Source: Aggregatibacter actinomycetemcomitans
Lineage (GTDB): Bacteria; Pseudomonadota; Gammaproteobacteria; Enterobacterales; Pasteurellaceae
Length of the DNA stretch: 64,000 nt
Assembly: GCF_003130205.1 (NCBI RefSeq)
Contig: NZ_NRDF01000003.1
Coordinates: 1 to 64,000, forward strand
Reading direction: 5' to 3'
In this document: positions 27,442 to 37,129 of the stretch, one piece after another
Position numbering within the stretch: position 1 is the first letter of the stretch
Layout: every line of letters begins with the position of its first letter
Notes under the pieces: model-generated
The model's database searches: none
Told to the model about the DNA's origin: nothing
Seen by the model: only the letters and a program-made list of their open reading frames with translations
Translations under genes and position numbers: made by a program

Positions 27442-28836
27442 TTATTTTAAGCTGCCCACCATGTCTTCCGGACGCACCCATTTGTCGAAGTCTTCGGCAG
27501 AAACCAGACCGAGGTTAATGGCTTCTTCACGCAAGGTGGAACCGTTTTTGTGTGCGGTTTTTGCGATTTTCGCCGCATTTTCGTAACCGATATGGGTATT
27601 AAGTGCGGTCACCAACATCAATGAATTTTCAAGTTGTTGTTTAATGCGCGGATAGTTCGGTTCGATACCGCTTGCACAGTGTTTGTCGAAGGAAACGCAG
27701 GCGTCCGCCAATAATTGGGCGGATTGCAGGAAGTTGGCGATCATTACCGGGTTGAACACGTTCAATTGGAAATGACCTTGTGAACCCACGAACGCGATGG
27801 TGGTGTCGTTACCGAACACTTGTGCGCACACCATGGTCATGGCTTCGCATTGGGTCGGGTTCACTTTACCCGGCATGATGGAAGAGCCCGGTTCATTTTC
27901 CGGAATCAGGATTTCGCCGATACCGGAACGCGGACCTGATGCCAATAAACGAATGTCGTTGGCGATTTTGAACAGGCTCGTGGCTAATTGACGTAATGCG
28001 CCGTGTGTTTCCACGATGGCATCATGCGCCGCCAAGGCTTCAAATTTGTTTTCGGCGGTGATGAACGGCAAGCCGGTGAATTTCGCGATGTATTCCGCCA
28101 CTTTCACGTCATAACCTTTAGGCGTATTCAAGCCTGTACCCACAGCCGTACCGCCGAGGGCTAATTGGCGCAAATGCGGCAGGGTGTTTTTCAACGCGAT
28201 TAAACCGAAGTGCAATTGCGCCGCATAAGCGGAGAATTCCTGACCTAATGTGAGCGGGGTTGCGTCCATTAAATGCGTACGACCGATTTTCACCACATCT
28301 TTGAAAGCTTCGGATTTCGCCGCAAAGGTTTTTTGCAGACGTTCTACCGCAGGAATGGTGGTTTCCACCACTTTTTTATAAGCCGCAATGTGCATTGCTG
28401 TCGGGAAAGTATCGTTGGAGGATTGGGATTTATTCACATCATCATTTGGGTGAATAATGGATTTTTCACCTAATTTACCGCCGTGTAACACGTGTGCGCG
28501 GTTTGCCACCACTTCGTTCACGTTCATGTTGGATTGCGTACCGGAGCCGGTTTGCCAGATAACCAACGGGAATTGATCGTCTAATTTGTTGGCTAAAATT
28601 TCATCGCAGGCTTGCGCGATTAAATCGCGTTTTTCCGCAGGCAATACGCCGAGATCCGCATTGGCGAACGCCGCCGCTTTTTTCAAATAACCAAAGGCTT
28701 CGAGAATTTCATGTGGCATAGATGCCGCAGGACCGATTTTAAAATTATTGCGGGAACGTTCGGTTTGCGCAGCCCAATATTTGTCTGCCGGAACTTGAAC
28801 TTCACCCATAGTGTCTTTTTCAATGCGAAATGCCAT
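27442..28836 (-). CDS. fumC: Fumarate hydratase, class II
   Basis: 464-residue iron-independent fumarase that interconverts fumarate and malate. The signature [17 protein letters not shown] and the active-site segments [34 protein letters not shown] and [18 protein letters not shown] are all present. It is a single-gene unit with its own terminator, and a CRP-like site lies about 93 bases upstream. Confidence 0.96.
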   Translation of the reverse strand: MAFRIEKDTMGEVQVPADKYWAAQTERSRNNFKIGPAASMPHEILEAFGYLKKAAAFANADLGVLPAEKRDLIAQACDEILANKLDDQFPLVIWQTGSGTQSNMNVNEVVANRAHVLHGGKLGEKSIIHPNDDVNKSQSSNDTFPTAMHIAAYKKVVETTIPAVERLQKTFAAKSEAFKDVVKIGRTHLMDATPLTLGQEFSAYAAQLHFGLIALKNTLPHLRQLALGGTAVGTGLNTPKGYDVKVAEYIAKFTGLPFITAENKFEALAAHDAIVETHGALRQLATSLFKIANDIRLLASGPRSGIGEILIPENEPGSSIMPGKVNPTQCEAMTMVCAQVFGNDTTIAFVGSQGHFQLNVFNPVMIANFLQSAQLLADACVSFDKHCASGIEPNYPRIKQQLENSLMLVTALNTHIGYENAAKIAKTAHKNGSTLREEAINLGLVSAEDFDKWVRPEDMVGSLK

Positions 28837-28928
28837 TGTGATTACCTCTTAATGATTAACAAGATTAGCCGAATTCTAGCATTGGTAAATGGATCTATGA
28901 ACCGAAATTGTAAACAGAAAAATGGTTT

Positions 28929-28944
28929 TGTGACCTAGATCATA
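28929..28944. promoter_or_regulatory. Candidate CRP site between fumC and holC
   Basis: TGTGA-CCTAGA-TCATA is a near-consensus CRP site. It sits about 93 bases upstream of fumC and 102 upstream of holC. An uptake core follows at 28945-28953. Confidence 0.5.
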
Positions 28945-29045
28945 AAGTGCGGTCCGTTTGCAAAACGTTTCGGAAATTAACATTTTCTATTTGGGCTGAT
29001 TTCCGCTAAAATCTTGCGATTCATTTTTCATATTTGGGGCTTTTT

Positions 29046-29498
29046 ATGCCAAAAAACGCGCAATTTTACCTGCTTTCTGATGCCTCTCCCGCACTGTCGA
29101 ATTTGTCGGCGGTGGAAAGCCTTGCCTGTAATTTGGCGGCATCTGCCTGGCGTTTGGGAAAACGGGTTCTGTTGGCGTGTGAAAACGAAGCCCAGGCGCT
29201 CAATATTGATGAAGCCCTTTGGCAACGGGAACCGGACGAATTTGTCCCGCACAACCTTTCCGGCGAAGCCACCACGTATGCTACGCCCATCGAAATCAGC
29301 TGGACAGGCAAACGTAACGCACAAAGCCGCGATTTGCTGATTAATTTACAACCGCAACTGCCGGAATTCATCAACAGCTTTAACCAAATTATCGATTTTG
29401 TACCTGCCGAAGAACAACAAAAAGCCCTGGCACGGGAGCGTTATAAACAGTTGAGACAATTGGGTTGGGAATTGAGTACGGAGCAGGCGGGAATATAA
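29046..29498 (+). CDS. holC: DNA polymerase III chi subunit
   Basis: 150-residue chi subunit of the polymerase III clamp loader, which links psi to single-strand binding protein. FYLLSDASPALSNLSAVESLACNLAASAWR, RVLLACENEAQALNIDEALWQ, EFVPHNLSGE and VDFVPAEEQQKALARERYKQLR align along the whole of E. coli HolC. ATG 29046 is chosen over an upstream TTG. In many gammaproteobacteria holC is followed directly by valS; here about 2.1 kb of accessory DNA separates them. Confidence 0.92.
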   Translation: MPKNAQFYLLSDASPALSNLSAVESLACNLAASAWRLGKRVLLACENEAQALNIDEALWQREPDEFVPHNLSGEATTYATPIEISWTGKRNAQSRDLLINLQPQLPEFINSFNQIIDFVPAEEQQKALARERYKQLRQLGWELSTEQAGI

Positions 29499-29579
29499 AA
29501 TAAAGCGTGAAGTTATAGGATAGGCAAAAAACACTAAAAAAAATAACCGCACTTTTAATATGATAGAGAAGGTGGACGA

Positions 29580-29750
29580 ATGACATCGCGTGAACAGTTA
29601 CTAAAAAAGCAGCATGAATTAGATGTGCTAATGACGGCTTGGATGGCTGAAAAGAAAAAGAATGAAGTGGTTACTTTTCAACGTTCTAACGGGGATATTA
29701 TTGAACATCATCCGGATGGAAAAATTCGTGTAATTGAGTATGCCAAATAA
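29580..29750 (+). CDS. Putative small antitoxin of a zeta-type pair
   Basis: A 56-residue charged protein (MTSREQLLKKQHELDVLMTA to VIEYAK) with AGGTGG a few bases before its ATG. The first half looks like an amphipathic helix; the second half (VTFQRSNGDIIEHHPDGKIR) looks like a small beta element. Its stop lies inside the start of the toxin gene (11-base overlap), the usual arrangement of an antitoxin upstream of its toxin. It is not like the classic epsilon antitoxin in length. The role is inferred from context. Confidence 0.65.
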   Translation: MTSREQLLKKQHELDVLMTAWMAEKKKNEVVTFQRSNGDIIEHHPDGKIRVIEYAK

Positions 29751-30327
29751 TCTTGCAATTTTTTACTGCGGAACAAACGGTGCCGGTAAATCTACATTAC
29801 GTGGTTTTGGGCATGATTCTGTGCAGATTGTTATTGATTCCGACAATATTGCCATGCAGTTAAACCCTGAAAATCCTCGTCTTGCCGATATTGAAGCTGG
29901 AAGAAAAGCGATTGAATTATTTAATTTTGCCATTAAGCAACATATTGATTTTTCAATGGAGTCAACACTTTCCGGAAAGTCTGTTTTACAACGTATGCGA
30001 AAAAGTAAAGAGAGCGGCTTTACGGTTCGACTTAATTATATTGGTGTGGATAGCCCCAAAATTAATATTGCGCGGGTAAGAGCCAGAGTAAAAACAGGCG
30101 GACATTTCATTGATGAAGAAACGATTAAGAGACGTTATTTAATTAGTCTGGAAAATTTAATTAACGCTGTATTGCTAAGCAATGAAACTATTATCTGGGA
30201 TAATTCCGGCGAAAAACACAGAATGATTTTTCAGGTGTTAGACACAAAAGAAATCATTTTACTTTCAGAAAATATCCCTAACTGGTGTAATCGTCTTTTG
30301 GAACAACTTATCCGATTAGGATTTTAA
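29740..30327 (+). CDS. Zeta-toxin family kinase
   Basis: 195-residue P-loop protein. Walker A is [13 protein letters not shown] (about residues 9-21), followed by [17 protein letters not shown], a zeta-like substrate segment, then [18 protein letters not shown] and a basic [20 protein letters not shown] lid. Zeta toxins phosphorylate UDP-N-acetylglucosamine and so block wall synthesis; whether this one does is inference. ATG 29740 is preferred to TTG 29734. The last codons (GGA TTT TAA) merge with the remnant of yqfB, so the module has been inserted into that gene. Confidence 0.8.
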   Translation: MPNNLAIFYCGTNGAGKSTLRGFGHDSVQIVIDSDNIAMQLNPENPRLADIEAGRKAIELFNFAIKQHIDFSMESTLSGKSVLQRMRKSKESGFTVRLNYIGVDSPKINIARVRARVKTGGHFIDEETIKRRYLISLENLINAVLLSNETIIWDNSGEKHRMIFQVLDTKEIILLSENIPNWCNRLLEQLIRLGF

Positions 30328-30531
30328 AACAGGTGATATTTTGCGTGTGGGGCGGTTTGAAGATAATCAATATTTCTGCACCATTGAAGTATTAAGCGTT
30401 TTCCCGATTACCCTTGATGAATTGACGGAAGAGCATGCCAAGCAGGAAAATATGACGTTGGCGGAGTTGAAAGAGGTGATTCTGGGGATTTATCCGAGTT
30501 TTATATAATCAAATTTAATTTGGCAGTATAA
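30318..30531 (+). pseudogene. yqfB: Truncated yqfB (ASCH-domain amidohydrolase)
   Basis: Reading from the end of the toxin gene, [26 protein letters not shown] and [23 protein letters not shown] match E. coli YqfB (N4-acetylcytidine amidohydrolase, about 103 residues) closely. The first third of the gene is absent, replaced by the toxin. A frame slip at IYP near 30495 is followed in another frame by [11 protein letters not shown] and a stop at 30529-30531, matching the YqfB tail. The remnant marks the junction of the inserted DNA. Confidence 0.85.
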
Positions 30532-30542
30532 AAGGAATTGTT

Positions 30543-31613
30543 ATGAATAAAGTTGAATCAACAATTAAACAAGTTCTTGATAATGGTGATCTTATTATTA
30601 ACAAAATAGATAAGAATCAATCAAGAGACTTTTTGTGTAAGAAATCTTCTTATGAGGATAAACTCTTTGAGAAAGACATAAAATCCTTAGTAGAAGGTGC
30701 ATTAGTTAAATTTACTCCTAAAATTACAGAAACAGGAGCTTTTGCCAATGATATAGAACTTGCTGAGAAACGCTTAGAATCAACTATAAAGAAGATACTA
30801 GACGATGGTAACTTTATAATTAATAAAGTTAATGAGAAGCAAGGAAATGATTTCTTTTGCAAGAAGGATTCTTACAAGACCTCATTATCAGAGGAAGAGG
30901 CTAAAGAATTAAAAGAAGGAGATGCTGTTAGTTTTATTCCTAAATTTATTGATGATAAATGTTTTGCTAATGAATTAAAATTAATTAGAAAAAATGAAAC
31001 TAAATCTTGTGTTGCAAAAGAAGAATTAGATACAAAAGCATTAACTGATATGTTTTTTGTAAATTTAGAATCAAGCTTAGAAAAAATTTATAGCGGATCT
31101 GATTTCGAAGATTTTACTTTCTTTGTGTTGAAATCTTTAGGGATTTCAGAAATTTATGCTGTTCCAAAGCATAATGCAGGAGGAAGAGCTGATGGTATAT
31201 TTAAAGTATCAAGTGTATCTACAAATGGACATAAATTGGAGGTTATTTATGATTGTACTTTAAAACCTACATCTGTATGGGAGCAAGAAAAAATGATTCA
31301 AATTAATAATTATGAATCTCAAATCATAAGAAGCTCTACGAATATTAACTATAATTTTGGTTCTACATACAGTGGTAAAATAGTAAAGCAAACTATTTCA
31401 TTTAATGAAAATGCAGATAAACAAATTTGGATCATAACTAAAGGTGAAACGAGATTAATAGAAGATAAGCAGTCTCCAGATATTTTAATTAAAGAAATTA
31501 GTATTTATGATTTAATGAAGCTAATGAGAGAGCGATATCTAGATTCAGCTTTCGTTAAATCTGATGAAATAGCTGATAATTTAAAAAATTTGGGCTCAAA
31601 ATTAATTAAATAG
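30543..31613 (+). CDS. OB-OB-nuclease-like protein, candidate defence gene
   Basis: 356-residue, AT-rich, lysine-rich protein with no name I can assign. Residues 5-73 and 79-147 are an internal duplication; each copy reads ESTIK-x2-LD-x-G-x2-IINK, later (E)G-x-x-V-x-F-x-PK and FAN-(D/E)-(I/L), like a degenerate cold-shock/OB fold. Residues about 176-330 resemble a PD-(D/E)xK nuclease: DFEDFTFFVLKSLG, HNAGGRADGIF (Asp217), then LEVIYDCTLK (Asp237 to Lys241). The catalytic spacing is not canonical. AGGAA precedes the ATG. It starts 11 bases after the yqfB remnant and ends nine bases before valS. No methyltransferase is adjacent, so a modification-dependent or stand-alone nuclease is possible. 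This function is inference. Confidence 0.6.
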   Translation: MNKVESTIKQVLDNGDLIINKIDKNQSRDFLCKKSSYEDKLFEKDIKSLVEGALVKFTPKITETGAFANDIELAEKRLESTIKKILDDGNFIINKVNEKQGNDFFCKKDSYKTSLSEEEAKELKEGDAVSFIPKFIDDKCFANELKLIRKNETKSCVAKEELDTKALTDMFFVNLESSLEKIYSGSDFEDFTFFVLKSLGISEIYAVPKHNAGGRADGIFKVSSVSTNGHKLEVIYDCTLKPTSVWEQEKMIQINNYESQIIRSSTNINYNFGSTYSGKIVKQTISFNENADKQIWIITKGETRLIEDKQSPDILIKEISIYDLMKLMRERYLDSAFVKSDEIADNLKNLGSKLIK

Positions 31614-31622
31614 AGAAAAACA

Positions 31623-34487
31623 ATGACACAAAAATTCGAAATGGCAGACCGTTTTAATCCGTCTGCGGTAGAACAAGCCCTTTATCAACACTGGGAAGAA
31701 AGCGGTTATTTTAAACCATCGGAAGAGGTGAATGCGCCGAGTTATTCTATTGCCATTCCGCCGCCGAATGTGACGGGTAGCCTGCACATGGGGCACGCGT
31801 TTCAGCAAACCTTGATGGATACCTTAATTCGTTTTAACCGCATGGAAGGGCATAACACCCTCTGGCAAGCGGGAACCGACCATGCGGGCATTGCGACCCA
31901 AATGGTGGTGGAGCGCAAAATTGCGGCGGAAGAGGGCAAAACCCGTCATGATTATGGTCGTGAAGCCTTTATCGACAAAATTTGGGAGTGGAAAGCACAA
32001 TCTGGCGGCACCATTAGCCAACAAATTCGCCGTTTGGGTAACTCCGTGGATTGGACGCGTGAGCGATTCACAATGGACGACGGTCTTTCCGACGCAGTGA
32101 AAGAAGTGTTTGTACGTTTGCACGAAGAAGGCTTGATTTATCGCGGCAAACGTTTGGTGAATTGGGATCCGAAATTGCACACCGCCATTTCCGATCTGGA
32201 AGTGGAAAATAAAGAATCCAAAGGCAGCCTGTGGCATTTCCGTTATCCGCTGGTGAACGGCGCGAAAACGGCGGACGGCAAAGATTATTTAGTGGTGGCG
32301 ACTACCCGTCCGGAAACCATGTTGGGCGATACCGCCGTTGCCGTTCACCCGGAAGACGAACGTTATCAATCCTTAATCGGTAAAACTGTTGTACTGCCGT
32401 TGGCAAACCGTGAAATTCCGATTATTGCCGATGACTATGTGGATCGCGAGTTCGGTACAGGCGTGGTGAAAATTACCCCGGCGCATGATTTCAACGACTA
32501 CGAAGTAGGCAAACGCCATCAGTTACCGATGGTCAACGTGTTGACGCTGAACGCGGATATTCGTGACGAAGCGGAAATTATTGGTACTTATGGTAAGCCG
32601 ATGACAGGCTATGAAGCCATTATTCCTGCAGATTATCGAGGCTTGGAACGTTTCGCCGCGCGGAAGAAAATCGTGGCGGATTTTGAATCCCTTGGTCTTT
32701 TGGACGAAATCAAACCGCATGATTTGAAAGTGCCTTACGGCGATCGCGGCGGCGTGCCGATTGAGCCTATGCTGACCGACCAATGGTATGTTTCGGTGAA
32801 ACCGCTCGCGGAAGTGGCGATTAAAGCGGTGGAAGACGGCGAAATTCAATTTGTGCCGAAACAATACGAGAACCTGTATTTCTCCTGGATGCGTGACATT
32901 CAGGATTGGTGTATTTCCCGCCAACTTTGGTGGGGACACCGCATTCCGGCGTGGTATGACGCGGAAGGCAACATTTATGTGGCGCGCAGTGAAGCGGAAG
33001 TGCGGTCAAAATATCAGTTAAATTCTGATGTGGAACTTAAGCAAGATGAAGACGTGCTGGACACCTGGTTCTCCTCCGGTTTATGGACGTTCTCCACCCT
33101 CGGTTGGCCGCAACAAACCAAAGAATTGAAAATGTTCCATTCCACGGATGTGCTGATTACCGGCTTTGACATTATTTTCTTCTGGGTGGCGCGCATGATT
33201 ATGTTCACCATGCACTTCATCAAAGACGAAAACGGCAAATCGCAAGTGCCGTTCAAAACCGTGTATGTGACGGGCTTAATTCGTGACGAAAACGGGCAGA
33301 AAATGTCGAAATCCAAAGGTAACGTTATCGATCCATTAGACATGATTGACGGCATCAGCCTTGAGGATTTAGTGGCAAAACGCACGGGCAACATGATGCA
33401 ACCGCAGTTTGCGGAAAAAATCGCCAAATCCACCCGCAAAGAATTTCCGGAAGGCATTGTGGCGCATGGCACCGACGCTTTACGTTTCACCCTCGCCGCC
33501 CTTGCAACGAACGGTCGCGACATTAACTGGGACATGAAACGTTTGGAAGGCTACCGCAATTTCTGCAACAAATTATGGAACGCCAGCCGCTTCGTGCTTA
33601 CCAATGAAAAGCTGGATTTAAGCCAAGGCGAAATTGAATTTTCCGTCGCCGATCGCTGGATTCAATCTGAATTCAATCGCACTGTGGAAACTTTCCGCAA
33701 CGCATTAAGCCAATTCCGCTTTGACTTATGTGCCAACGCGCTTTATGAATTCACTTGGAACCAATTCTGCGATTGGTATTTGGAACTCACTAAGCCGGTA
33801 TTCGCAAACGGCAATCAAGCACAAATCCGCGCGGCAAGCCAAACCTTGGTGCTCGTGTTAGAAAAATTATTGCGTTTAGCGCACCCGGTGATCCCGTTCA
33901 TTACCGAAGAAATTTGGCAGAAAGTGAAAGGTTTCGTCGGCATTGACGCCGACAGCATTATGTTGCAACCATTCCTGCAAGTGGACATGACGGCGTTTGA
34001 TGCAGACGCAGAAGCGGAAATCGCGTGGCTGAAAGAGGTCATCGTCTCTGTGCGTAACATTCGCGCCGAATGCAACATTGCGCCGAGCAAAGGTTTAGAT
34101 TTATTATTCCGTAATATTCCTGCGGGCGAGCAAAAAATACTGGAAAAACAGACCGCACTTTTACAATCTATGGCGAAGTTGGATAGTGTCGGCGTGCTTA
34201 AGGAAGGCGAACAAGCCCCGTTAGCGGTGGCAAAATTGGTCGGCAACACCGAAATCCTCGTACCGATGGCGGGTTTCATTAACAAAGACGCCGAACTCGC
34301 CCGTTTGACCAAAGAGATTGAAAAATATCAAAACGAAGTCAAACGCATCGAAAGCAAACTCAGCAACGATGCCTTTGTCGCTAAAGCCCCTGAGTCCGTC
34401 ATCGCCAAAGAACGCGAAAAAATGGCTAAATATCAATCCGGATTGGAAAAAATCCGTGAGCAGTATAAGGCTATTGAGGCGTTGTAG
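31623..34487 (+). CDS. valS: Valyl-tRNA synthetase
   Basis: 954-residue class I aminoacyl-tRNA synthetase. The nucleotide signatures are HMGH in [13 protein letters not shown] and KMSKS in [15 protein letters not shown]. The editing domain ([19 protein letters not shown]), the anticodon-binding region and the C-terminal coiled coil ([16 protein letters not shown]) are complete. The start lies nine bases after the nuclease-like gene, leaving no room for its own promoter between them. It is followed closely by the vsr gene. Confidence 0.97.
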   Translation: MTQKFEMADRFNPSAVEQALYQHWEESGYFKPSEEVNAPSYSIAIPPPNVTGSLHMGHAFQQTLMDTLIRFNRMEGHNTLWQAGTDHAGIATQMVVERKIAAEEGKTRHDYGREAFIDKIWEWKAQSGGTISQQIRRLGNSVDWTRERFTMDDGLSDAVKEVFVRLHEEGLIYRGKRLVNWDPKLHTAISDLEVENKESKGSLWHFRYPLVNGAKTADGKDYLVVATTRPETMLGDTAVAVHPEDERYQSLIGKTVVLPLANREIPIIADDYVDREFGTGVVKITPAHDFNDYEVGKRHQLPMVNVLTLNADIRDEAEIIGTYGKPMTGYEAIIPADYRGLERFAARKKIVADFESLGLLDEIKPHDLKVPYGDRGGVPIEPMLTDQWYVSVKPLAEVAIKAVEDGEIQFVPKQYENLYFSWMRDIQDWCISRQLWWGHRIPAWYDAEGNIYVARSEAEVRSKYQLNSDVELKQDEDVLDTWFSSGLWTFSTLGWPQQTKELKMFHSTDVLITGFDIIFFWVARMIMFTMHFIKDENGKSQVPFKTVYVTGLIRDENGQKMSKSKGNVIDPLDMIDGISLEDLVAKRTGNMMQPQFAEKIAKSTRKEFPEGIVAHGTDALRFTLAALATNGRDINWDMKRLEGYRNFCNKLWNASRFVLTNEKLDLSQGEIEFSVADRWIQSEFNRTVETFRNALSQFRFDLCANALYEFTWNQFCDWYLELTKPVFANGNQAQIRAASQTLVLVLEKLLRLAHPVIPFITEEIWQKVKGFVGIDADSIMLQPFLQVDMTAFDADAEAEIAWLKEVIVSVRNIRAECNIAPSKGLDLLFRNIPAGEQKILEKQTALLQSMAKLDSVGVLKEGEQAPLAVAKLVGNTEILVPMAGFINKDAELARLTKEIEKYQNEVKRIESKLSNDAFVAKAPESVIAKEREKMAKYQSGLEKIREQYKAIEAL

Positions 34488-34538
34488 TCAGTTTATACAG
34501 GATAGTTAAATTTACTTCCTGTTATAGGGATATCAACT

Positions 34539-34964
34539 ATGGATAAATTAACTCCTGAACAGCGTAAAAAATGTATGAAGGCAAGTAGTAAGAGTAAGGG
34601 AACTAAGCCCGAGCTACTGTTAGCTAAGCATTTGTGGAATCTGGGATTAAGGTATCGTAAGAATGATAAAAATATTTTTGGCACTCCTGATCTGAGTTTT
34701 AAAAAGTATAAAATTGCCATTTTTATTGATGGTGAGTTTTGGCATGGAAAGGATTGGGAAATTCGAAAATATGATATTAAAAGTAACCAAGATTTTTGGA
34801 TTGCGAAAATTGAGCACAATATGGAGAGAGATAGGAAAGTAAATGAGCATCTTATTTCTGAAGGTTGGGTAATATTTCGATTTTGGGGAAAGGATGTATT
34901 AAAAAATCCTGAAAAGTTTAGTTTGGAAATACAGAAAGCAATTTATGAAAGATGTGTTAGATAA
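34539..34964 (+). CDS. vsr: Very short patch repair endonuclease
   Basis: 141-residue Vsr-type nicking enzyme that repairs T:G mismatches made when 5-methylcytosine is deaminated. Family motifs are RKKCMKASSKSKGTKPELLL, FGTPDLSFKKYKIAIFIDGEFWHG (with the catalytic aspartate and histidine) and NMERDRKVNEHLISEGW. It overlaps the methyltransferase gene by 20 bases, which ties it to that enzyme. AT-rich composition sets it apart from valS. Confidence 0.93.
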   Translation: MDKLTPEQRKKCMKASSKSKGTKPELLLAKHLWNLGLRYRKNDKNIFGTPDLSFKKYKIAIFIDGEFWHGKDWEIRKYDIKSNQDFWIAKIEHNMERDRKVNEHLISEGWVIFRFWGKDVLKNPEKFSLEIQKAIYERCVR

Positions 34965-36024
34965 TAGCTTGGTGGAAGAACCTGCTGCACAATATAGCTT
35001 ATTTGAACAAGATGCCATATTTAAGTCAGACATAAAGGAAAAATTTACCTTTATTGATTTATTTGCCGGTATTGGCGGTTTCCGAATAGCTATGCAAAAT
35101 TTAGGGGGGAAATGTGTATTTTCCAGTGAATGGGATGAGCAGGCACAGAAAACGTATGAAGCTAATTTTGGTGATTTACCTTATGGTGATATTACGTTGG
35201 AAGAAACAAAAAGTGTTATTCCTAAAAAGTTTGATATTTTGTGTGCAGGTTTTCCTTGTCAAGCCTTTTCTATTGCAGGAAAACGTGGTGGATTTGAAGA
35301 TACCAGGGGAACTTTATTTTTTGATGTAGCAGAGATTATTCGACGTCATCAACCTAAAGCATTTTTCTTGGAAAATGTAAAAGGATTAACGAATCATGAT
35401 AAAGGTAGGACACTAAAAACTATTTTGAATGTATTAAGGGAAGATTTGGGGTATTTTGTCCCTAAGCCGGAAATTATTAATGCTAAGAATTTTGGTGTGC
35501 CACAAAATCGAGAAAGAATTTATATTGTAGGGTTTCATAAAAAAACTGGTATCAATAGTTTTAATTATCCTGAAGCTTTAAATAAAACCGTAACATTCGC
35601 AGATATCAGAGAAGAAAACCCGGTTCCTACTAAATATTATTTATCAACACAGTATATTGATACGTTAAGAAAACATAAAGAACGACATGAAAGTAAGGGT
35701 AATGGCTTTGGTTATGAAATTATTCCCGATGATGGAATAGCTAATGCGATTGTAGTAGGTGGTATGGGACGTGAACGCAATCTTGTGATTGATCCTAGGA
35801 TTACAGATTTTACGCCAACTACAAATATTAAAGGAGAGGTCAACCGTGAAGGAATTCGTAAAATGACTCCGAGAGAATGGGCTAGATTACAAGGATTCCC
35901 TGATAGTTATGTTATTCCTGTTGCAGATGCTTCAGCGTATAAACAATTCGGTAATTCGGTGGCTGTACCTGCTGTTCAAGCTACTGGTCAGCAAATCTTA
36001 GAAAAGTTAGGAAATTTATTATGA
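34945..36024 (+). CDS. DNA cytosine-5 methyltransferase (HpaII-type)
   Basis: 359-residue C5 methyltransferase. Motif I is DLFAGIGGFRIAM, motif IV AGFPCQAFS (catalytic Cys105), motif VI FFLENVKGL, motif VIII QNRERIYIVGF, motif IX MTPREWARLQGFPD and motif X YKQFGNSVAVPAV. The variable region between VIII and IX sets the target; the adjacent nuclease is HpaII-like, so CCGG is the predicted site. It overlaps vsr upstream and the nuclease gene by four bases downstream. Confidence 0.92.
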   Translation: MKDVLDNSLVEEPAAQYSLFEQDAIFKSDIKEKFTFIDLFAGIGGFRIAMQNLGGKCVFSSEWDEQAQKTYEANFGDLPYGDITLEETKSVIPKKFDILCAGFPCQAFSIAGKRGGFEDTRGTLFFDVAEIIRRHQPKAFFLENVKGLTNHDKGRTLKTILNVLREDLGYFVPKPEIINAKNFGVPQNRERIYIVGFHKKTGINSFNYPEALNKTVTFADIREENPVPTKYYLSTQYIDTLRKHKERHESKGNGFGYEIIPDDGIANAIVVGGMGRERNLVIDPRITDFTPTTNIKGEVNREGIRKMTPREWARLQGFPDSYVIPVADASAYKQFGNSVAVPAVQATGQQILEKLGNLL

Positions 36025-37097
36025 TGGAATCCTTTTCCGGTAATAGAGGCGAGTGGAGTGAGCCTTATGCTCTTTTTAAGCTGTTAGCCGATGGGCAGCT
36101 TTATTTAGGCGATGCTCAATTAAATAAACTTGGGATTGTAATGCCTATTTTATCTATCCTTCGAAAGGAAAAAAATTATAATGGTTCATATATAGTTGAT
36201 AAAGAGCATAAAAATATTGTAGTTAAATATAATAATAGAAATTTAACAGTTCCGATCTCTAAATTTAAGGAACAAGCAGTATTTCTTTTATCAGAAATAA
36301 AAAACTCTTCAGGAAATAGAGCGTTTTCTATTCCTGGTATTGAAGAATTCTTGCAGTCTCTTGGGTTTACTCATCTTAGCGCAAGCTCTTTGTCAAAAAG
36401 CGATATACATATTGTTGTCCATGACTTAAGAACAGGTATTACTCCAACTTTAGGATTTAGTATTAAGTCTCAACTTGGAAGTCCTGCAACGCTATTAAAT
36501 GCAAGTAAAGCTACTAACTTCATATTTAAGATAAATAATCTAAAAGAAAATAGTGTTAAAAATATTAATTCTATTGAAGGGATAAAAAATAGGGTAAAAG
36601 AAGTTTTCAACCAAGGTGGTAAGTTAGAGTTTATCAATGTTGAAAGTTGTAAATTTTCAAATAATCTTACATTAATAGATAGCAAATTACCTAATATTTT
36701 TGCTGAGATGGTAGTAGCTTATTACTCTACTAAATTAAATAAAATAGAAGGTGTAACAGAATATATTAATAAATTAAATCCATTAAATTATAATTTGAAT
36801 TGTAATCATAATTATTACGAATATAAGATAAAACATTTTCTTAATGATGTAGCTTTAGGTATGCGTCCTGATGATGTTTGGTTAGGAAAATATGATGCTA
36901 CAGGCGGGTATTTGGTTGTAAAAGAAGACGGAGAGCTTCTTTGTTATCATATTTATAGTAAGAATGCTTTTGAAGATTATTTATACTGTAATACAAAATT
37001 TGATACGCCTAGTTCATCAAGACATGATTTTGGTCATATTTATGAAAAAGATGGCGAGTTTTTTATTAAATTGAATATACAAATTAGATTTTTATAG
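36021..37097 (+). CDS. HpaII-family restriction endonuclease
   Basis: 358-residue type II nuclease. The N-terminus SGNRGEWSEPYALFKLLADGQLYLGD is the hallmark I know from R.HpaII, and the length agrees (about 358). A segment GITPTLGFSIKSQLG fits the nuclease core, where the aspartate and lysine would lie. The AT-rich codon use matches vsr and the methyltransferase. From memory, the H. parainfluenzae HpaII system has the same vsr-M-R content. The predicted target is CCGG; this needs the aligned sequence to be sure. Confidence 0.85.
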   Translation: MMESFSGNRGEWSEPYALFKLLADGQLYLGDAQLNKLGIVMPILSILRKEKNYNGSYIVDKEHKNIVVKYNNRNLTVPISKFKEQAVFLLSEIKNSSGNRAFSIPGIEEFLQSLGFTHLSASSLSKSDIHIVVHDLRTGITPTLGFSIKSQLGSPATLLNASKATNFIFKINNLKENSVKNINSIEGIKNRVKEVFNQGGKLEFINVESCKFSNNLTLIDSKLPNIFAEMVVAYYSTKLNKIEGVTEYINKLNPLNYNLNCNHNYYEYKIKHFLNDVALGMRPDDVWLGKYDATGGYLVVKEDGELLCYHIYSKNAFEDYLYCNTKFDTPSSSRHDFGHIYEKDGEFFIKLNIQIRFL

Positions 37098-37129
37098 TAA
37101 AAGTACGGTGAAAATCCATCGCACTTTTA
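37098..37129 (+). terminator. Hairpin from two mutated uptake sequences
   Basis: AAGTACGGT and ATCGCACTT are each one transition from the uptake core and face each other across seven bases. They can form a 13-base stem with one mismatch and one G-U pair just after the restriction gene stop. Confidence 0.5.

Noticed and set aside
29014-29340. 108-residue frame overlapping holC
   Set aside because: holC in the other frame matches the chi subunit over its whole length.
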